From Pseudomonadota bacterium (GTDB lineage: Bacteria > Desulfobacterota > BSN033 > WVXP01 > G020346125), in assembly GCA_030608745.1 (NCBI GenBank), contig JAUWDQ010000092.1, positions 1-9,549 on the forward strand: DNA of 9,549 nt. The letters are read 5' to 3'. Position 1 is the first letter of the stretch; every line of letters begins with the position of its first letter. Below the pieces are notes generated by a model. The model ran no database searches and was not told where the DNA came from. It was given only the letters and a program-made list of their open reading frames with translations. The position numbers were made by a program, and so were the translations under genes. Below, piece after piece: positions 6,401 through 9,549 of this stretch.

Positions 6401-8068
6401 GTGAATCGGATGTCAATAAGAGTAGGGAGTTTATTGGGGAGAAGAGGGGTTCGGTTCGGCATTCATGTAAAGTTCATATTGACAATCGTCCTACTGATCA
6501 TACTGACCTCCATCATCATGAGCTGGTTTTTCATCAAACGGGAGGTCGACTTGATTCAGACCCATCTGAAACTCAAGGGCGGCACCCTTGTCCGCAACCT
6601 GGCCTATAACAGCCTCTATGCCGTTCTAACCAACAACCAAGGGATGCTTAAAACCCTGGCCAGAGGACCGATAAGTGAAGAGGACGTGGTGTTTTGCTTA
6701 CTCCAGGATGCCCAAGGAACTGTCCTGGCCAAATCCTCTTCAGCGGCCTATGTGGGAAAGAAAAAGAAAGTTCACCTGTTGACCTTCTCTATTCCCATTC
6801 GAACCAAGCCGGGGCGAGGGGAACAGGTTCCACAAACCAACCCACCCGTCTTCTCCCAGGATTTACGGGTAGAATCAGACCAGCTATCTGAGCTTTGGCA
6901 GGGGCTTATAATGAAGCCTGTTGCCCAAAATGTGATTGGAGTTGTTCACTTGGGCCTCTCCCTCCACCGGATGGATGCAGCATTGGCCGAGGTCAAGGAA
7001 ACTGTTGGGGTTCTGATTCTTGTGGTAGTGGGAATTGGAATTGTCGTTACCATATTGCTCGTAGATATCATCGTCAAGCCCATTGGTCAGCTGGTATCGG
7101 CGACGCAGAGGATCGCACGGGGGGATTTGAGCCATCCCGTGGCCATCAACACAAATGACGAAATAGGGGATTTGGCCAAGTCCTTCAACCAAATGGTGAA
7201 ACAGCTGGAGGATTCGAGGGTGGAGTTGGAGGATTACAGTAGGACTTTGGAGAAGAAGGTTGAGGAAAGGACTGCGAAACTGAGACGGAATGTAAGGGCA
7301 TTGTCCAAAGCCCGAAAAGCCACGCTCAATATCTTGGAGGATATCAATGAGGCCAAGAAGGAGTTGGAGAAGGCCAACAGGGAATTGATGGCAATGGATG
7401 AGGTGAAATCTAAGTTTTTGGGTACCGCATCCCATGAGCTTAAAACCCCCTTGACCGCCATCAAGGCCAACGTCGATTTTATCCTCAGCGGAAGGGAAGG
7501 ACCGATACCGAGGAATTTGCGGCAATACCTATCGACCATTCAGCGAAATACCAATCGAATCCAAGAGATCATGGAAAAAATGCTGGATATGGCAAGAATC
7601 AAAGCCGGGAAGATTGGCCTCCTCGTGGAGAAGGTGAATCTCCTGAGGGCCGTCAAAGGATATGTAAAGGAGATCAAGCCCGTCGAAAAGCGCGTCGATA
7701 TAAAGATTAAAATTCCCAGGGGCATTTACGTTCAAGCGGATAAGGATCGGCTCCACGATATCTATATCAACCTCCTGTCCAACGCCTTTAAGTTCACCCC
7801 CAAAGACGGGGAGGTGAGGGTTGCTGCCCGGCGAGACAACGATGTGGTTTTGGCCGAAGTTTCCGACACGGGGGTTGGGATTCCAGAGGATCAATACGAG
7901 AAGGTGTTTGATGAATTCTACCAAGTCGACCGGAGAAGATATGGCGGGACTGGATTGGGGTTGACCATCGTAAAGGGAATCATAGAGGAACATGGGGGGA
8001 AGATTTGGGTGGATTCCGAGGTCGGAAAGGGAAGTACCTTCTATTTCACGGTCCCATTAGCAAAGTAG
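6401..8068 (+). CDS. Membrane-bound sensor histidine kinase with HAMP domain
   Basis: This is the sensor of a two-component system, 555 residues from GTG 6401 (581 from GTG 6323). Residues 25-45 form a first membrane segment. Residues 46-201 are a predicted extracytoplasmic sensor region that I do not recognise with certainty; it is possibly Cache/PAS-like and has no CxxCH heme motif. Residues 202-224 form the second membrane segment. A HAMP domain follows at about 225-275 (KPIGQLVSATQRIARGDL and DEIGDLAKSFNQM). A long charged coiled coil leads to the HisKA domain, with the phosphorylated H345 in TASHELKTPL. The ATPase domain shows the N box (DIYINLLSNAFKF), G1 (DTGVGIP), the F box (FDEFYQVD) and G2 (GGTGLGL). 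All catalytic motifs are intact. The gene ends 7 bp before a response regulator that is surely its partner. The ligand is unknown; the heme neighbourhood makes a redox or heme-related cue conceivable but unproven. Confidence 0.93.
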   Translation: MNRMSIRVGSLLGRRGVRFGIHVKFILTIVLLIILTSIIMSWFFIKREVDLIQTHLKLKGGTLVRNLAYNSLYAVLTNNQGMLKTLARGPISEEDVVFCLLQDAQGTVLAKSSSAAYVGKKKKVHLLTFSIPIRTKPGRGEQVPQTNPPVFSQDLRVESDQLSELWQGLIMKPVAQNVIGVVHLGLSLHRMDAALAEVKETVGVLILVVVGIGIVVTILLVDIIVKPIGQLVSATQRIARGDLSHPVAINTNDEIGDLAKSFNQMVKQLEDSRVELEDYSRTLEKKVEERTAKLRRNVRALSKARKATLNILEDINEAKKELEKANRELMAMDEVKSKFLGTASHELKTPLTAIKANVDFILSGREGPIPRNLRQYLSTIQRNTNRIQEIMEKMLDMARIKAGKIGLLVEKVNLLRAVKGYVKEIKPVEKRVDIKIKIPRGIYVQADKDRLHDIYINLLSNAFKFTPKDGEVRVAARRDNDVVLAEVSDTGVGIPEDQYEKVFDEFYQVDRRRYGGTGLGLTIVKGIIEEHGGKIWVDSEVGKGSTFYFTVPLAK

Positions 8069-8075
8069 AGGAGAA

Positions 8076-8996
8076 ATGGCAAAGTCAAAAAAGGAGGACA
8101 AAGCGAAGATCCTCATCGTTGACGACGTCCTGGATACCGTTGATATCATCCAGAAGTTATTTAAATCTGAGGGACACGATGTAATCACGGCCTCCACAGG
8201 AGAGGAAGGTGTTCGGAAGGCGGCCCAGATAAAACCCGATGTCATCCTCTTGGATATCAACCTGCCCGGTATCGATGGGAACATGGCACTCCGGAAGATT
8301 AAGAAGGAAAACCAGGATCAGTGCGTGGTGATGCTGACCGCATATGCAACCGTGGACAATGCCGTTCAAGCCCTCAAGGAAGGGGCCTCGGATTTCATTA
8401 AGAAGCCCTTCGAGATGGACCATTTGGTTCATATCGTTAACCGTTGTTACGAAAAATGTCAAATATTGAGGGAAAAATCGAGGCTTGAGAAAGAGGTGAT
8501 AAGGCTTTCCATTACCGATGATTTGACGGGACTCTACAATCACAGACATTTCTACAAGAAATTGGAGGAGGAGACGACACGGGCCAATCGCCAAAAGATG
8601 GTCCTTTCGCTCATGATGTTCGATGTAGATCATTTCAAGAAATATAACGATACCCGCGGCCATATCGAAGGTGATAGGGTATTGGAGAAGATTGGGAAGA
8701 TCGTTGCCCAATGTATCAGACAGAAGGTCGATTCGGGCTATCGGTATGGTGGTGATGAATTCGCGGTCCTCCTCATCGGGGTGAAGACGGATCGCGCCTC
8801 TGAGATAGCCGAAAGGATTAGGAGCTTGGTCGAAAGGGCCAAGCTCGGAGATATTAGCGTCAGTATTGGGTTGGCCGAATATAACTCCGGTAGAGACATC
8901 GAGCATTTCGTAAAATTAGCTGATGATGCCATGTATATAGCAAAAGGCCAAGGGGGGAATCGAATTCATGTATGGATCCCTCCGGAAATGAAATGA
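8076..8996 (+). CDS. Response regulator with GGDEF diguanylate cyclase output
   Basis: This is a cytosolic two-component response regulator of 306 residues that would make cyclic di-GMP from two GTP when phosphorylated. The receiver domain (about 10-125) has the acidic pair D16-D17, the phospho-acceptor D60 in LLDINLPG, T88 and K110 (KKP), all intact. A short linker (about 126-147) leads to the GGDEF domain, which starts at SITDDLTGLYNHRHF and has FDVDHFKKYND and the active-site signature GGDEF at 225-229. The RxxD inhibitory site normally five residues before GGDEF reads QKVD, so its arginine is missing and product inhibition may be weak. The overall plan resembles PleD and WspR, but with a single receiver. 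ATG 8076 has a strong Shine-Dalgarno (AGAGGAG, 8067-8073) overlapping the kinase stop. It is co-transcribed with that kinase, the likely phosphate donor. Confidence 0.95.
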   Translation: MAKSKKEDKAKILIVDDVLDTVDIIQKLFKSEGHDVITASTGEEGVRKAAQIKPDVILLDINLPGIDGNMALRKIKKENQDQCVVMLTAYATVDNAVQALKEGASDFIKKPFEMDHLVHIVNRCYEKCQILREKSRLEKEVIRLSITDDLTGLYNHRHFYKKLEEETTRANRQKMVLSLMMFDVDHFKKYNDTRGHIEGDRVLEKIGKIVAQCIRQKVDSGYRYGGDEFAVLLIGVKTDRASEIAERIRSLVERAKLGDISVSIGLAEYNSGRDIEHFVKLADDAMYIAKGQGGNRIHVWIPPEMK

Positions 8997-9077
8997 TGGA
9001 GATGTCGCCGACCAGGGAATTCTTCGCCGGGCCGTCTCCGCCACCGCTTTTCACTGCATCCCCGGAAATGGTCTGAT

Positions 9078-9549
9078 ATGCCCGAGATACCACGGCTTTT
9101 CCTCATTGACGGGAGTTCCTATATATTCAGGGCCTTCCATGCCATCAGCCGGATGTCCACATCCAAGGGCCTGCCTACCAACGCCATTTTCGGTTTTACC
9201 TCCATGTTGGTTAAAGTCCTCAGGGAGGTGAAGCCCAAATATGTCGCAGTGATCCTCGATGCCAAGGGCCCGACATTCAGGGACGAGATCTATCCCGATT
9301 ATAAGGCCAACCGCCCGGGCATGCCGGAGAGCTTAAGCCCTCAAATTCCCTATATTAAACGGATCATCGAGGCCCATAATATCCCGGTTATCGAGAAGGA
9401 AGGCTACGAGGCCGATGACGTCATGGGAACCATCGCCAAGGAGGTGGCCAAAAAGGGGGTGGATGTCGTCATGATGACGGGCGACAAGGACTTGTTGCAG
9501 CTGGTCGATGAACATATTTACACCTTGGACACCATGAGGGACCGTTCCT
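9078..9549 (+). CDS. polA: DNA polymerase I, N-terminal 5'-3' exonuclease part (runs off the window)
   Basis: The first 157 codons of a gene cut by the window edge. They encode the 5'-3' exonuclease (FEN-like) domain of DNA polymerase I, which removes RNA primers and flaps during Okazaki fragment maturation and repair. Visible hallmarks are LFLIDGSSYIFRAFHA with metal-binding D11, the block VILDAKGPTFRDEIYPDYKA with NRPGMP, GYEADDVMGT with D113 and D114, and MTGDKDLLQLV with D136 and D138. ATG 9078 is chosen because the family N-terminus begins there. The Shine-Dalgarno is weak (GGAAATGG, 9063-9070). A stand-alone exonuclease protein of the same family cannot be excluded until the polymerase domain is seen. 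The gene lies 81 bp after the response regulator and has no obvious connection to the heme genes. Confidence 0.9.
   Translation, partial: MPEIPRLFLIDGSSYIFRAFHAISRMSTSKGLPTNAIFGFTSMLVKVLREVKPKYVAVILDAKGPTFRDEIYPDYKANRPGMPESLSPQIPYIKRIIEAHNIPVIEKEGYEADDVMGTIAKEVAKKGVDVVMMTGDKDLLQLVDEHIYTLDTMRDRS

Noticed and set aside
6884..7525. 213-residue minus-strand open frame opposite the histidine kinase
   Set aside because: It is antisense to the HAMP and HisKA region with no domain or start signal; a shadow of the real gene.
8157..8906. 249-residue minus-strand open frame opposite the response regulator
   Set aside because: It lies wholly opposite a well-supported receiver-GGDEF gene, and its translation shows no family features. 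It is a codon-bias shadow.
8998..9051. Inverted repeat GGAGATG (8998-9004) with CGTCTCC (9033-9039) after the response regulator, as a terminator
   Set aside because: The loop is 28 nt, the stem includes a G-U pair, and only four Ts occur, starting 8 nt after the stem; too weak to call a terminator.
9068..9076. Two-codon mini reading frame ATG GTC TGA just before polA
   Set aside because: No independent ribosome binding site; such tiny frames are expected by chance.

Overview
The window is an ordinary, densely packed chromosomal segment with every gene on the + strand. It comes from a bacterium of roughly balanced GC content. Gene content and order are a cytochrome c assembly or HemX-type membrane protein, hemA, hemC, hemD, hemB and then an AhbD-type radical SAM heme synthase. 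This suggests an anaerobe using the siroheme-dependent heme route, most likely a Desulfobacterota (deltaproteobacterial) lineage. That assignment is inferred from gene content and protein resemblance, not from a database search.

Positions 83-4022 hold ccsA-hemA-hemC-hemD in one run, with hemA and hemC overlapping by 14 bp and only 13 bp between hemC and hemD. A 244-bp gap (4023-4266) follows. It contains a weak terminator-like hairpin, a good sigma70-type promoter (TGGACA, 17 bp, TATAAA) and a short leader whose Shine-Dalgarno sequence lies in a hairpin. Positions 4267-6311 hold hemB and ahbD, overlapping by 4 bp (ATGA). Positions 6401-8996 hold a membrane histidine kinase and a response regulator with a diguanylate cyclase (GGDEF) output, 7 bp apart. 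From 9078 to the window edge is the start of polA.

Together the heme genes cover glutamyl-tRNA to glutamate semialdehyde (HemA), ALA to porphobilinogen (HemB), hydroxymethylbilane (HemC), uroporphyrinogen III (HemD) and the final step from Fe-coproporphyrin III to heme (AhbD). HemL, the uroporphyrinogen methyltransferase, the siroheme-forming enzymes and AhbA/B/C are not in the window and must be encoded elsewhere. The CcsA-like protein probably links heme supply to cytochrome c maturation or modulates HemA. The kinase and diguanylate cyclase pair lies downstream without evident functional ties to heme beyond proximity.

I found no mobile element, CRISPR array, tRNA or rRNA, and no clearly undescribed system. 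The most interesting non-coding signal is the hemB leader, with two mutually exclusive hairpins that would hide or expose the ribosome binding site.
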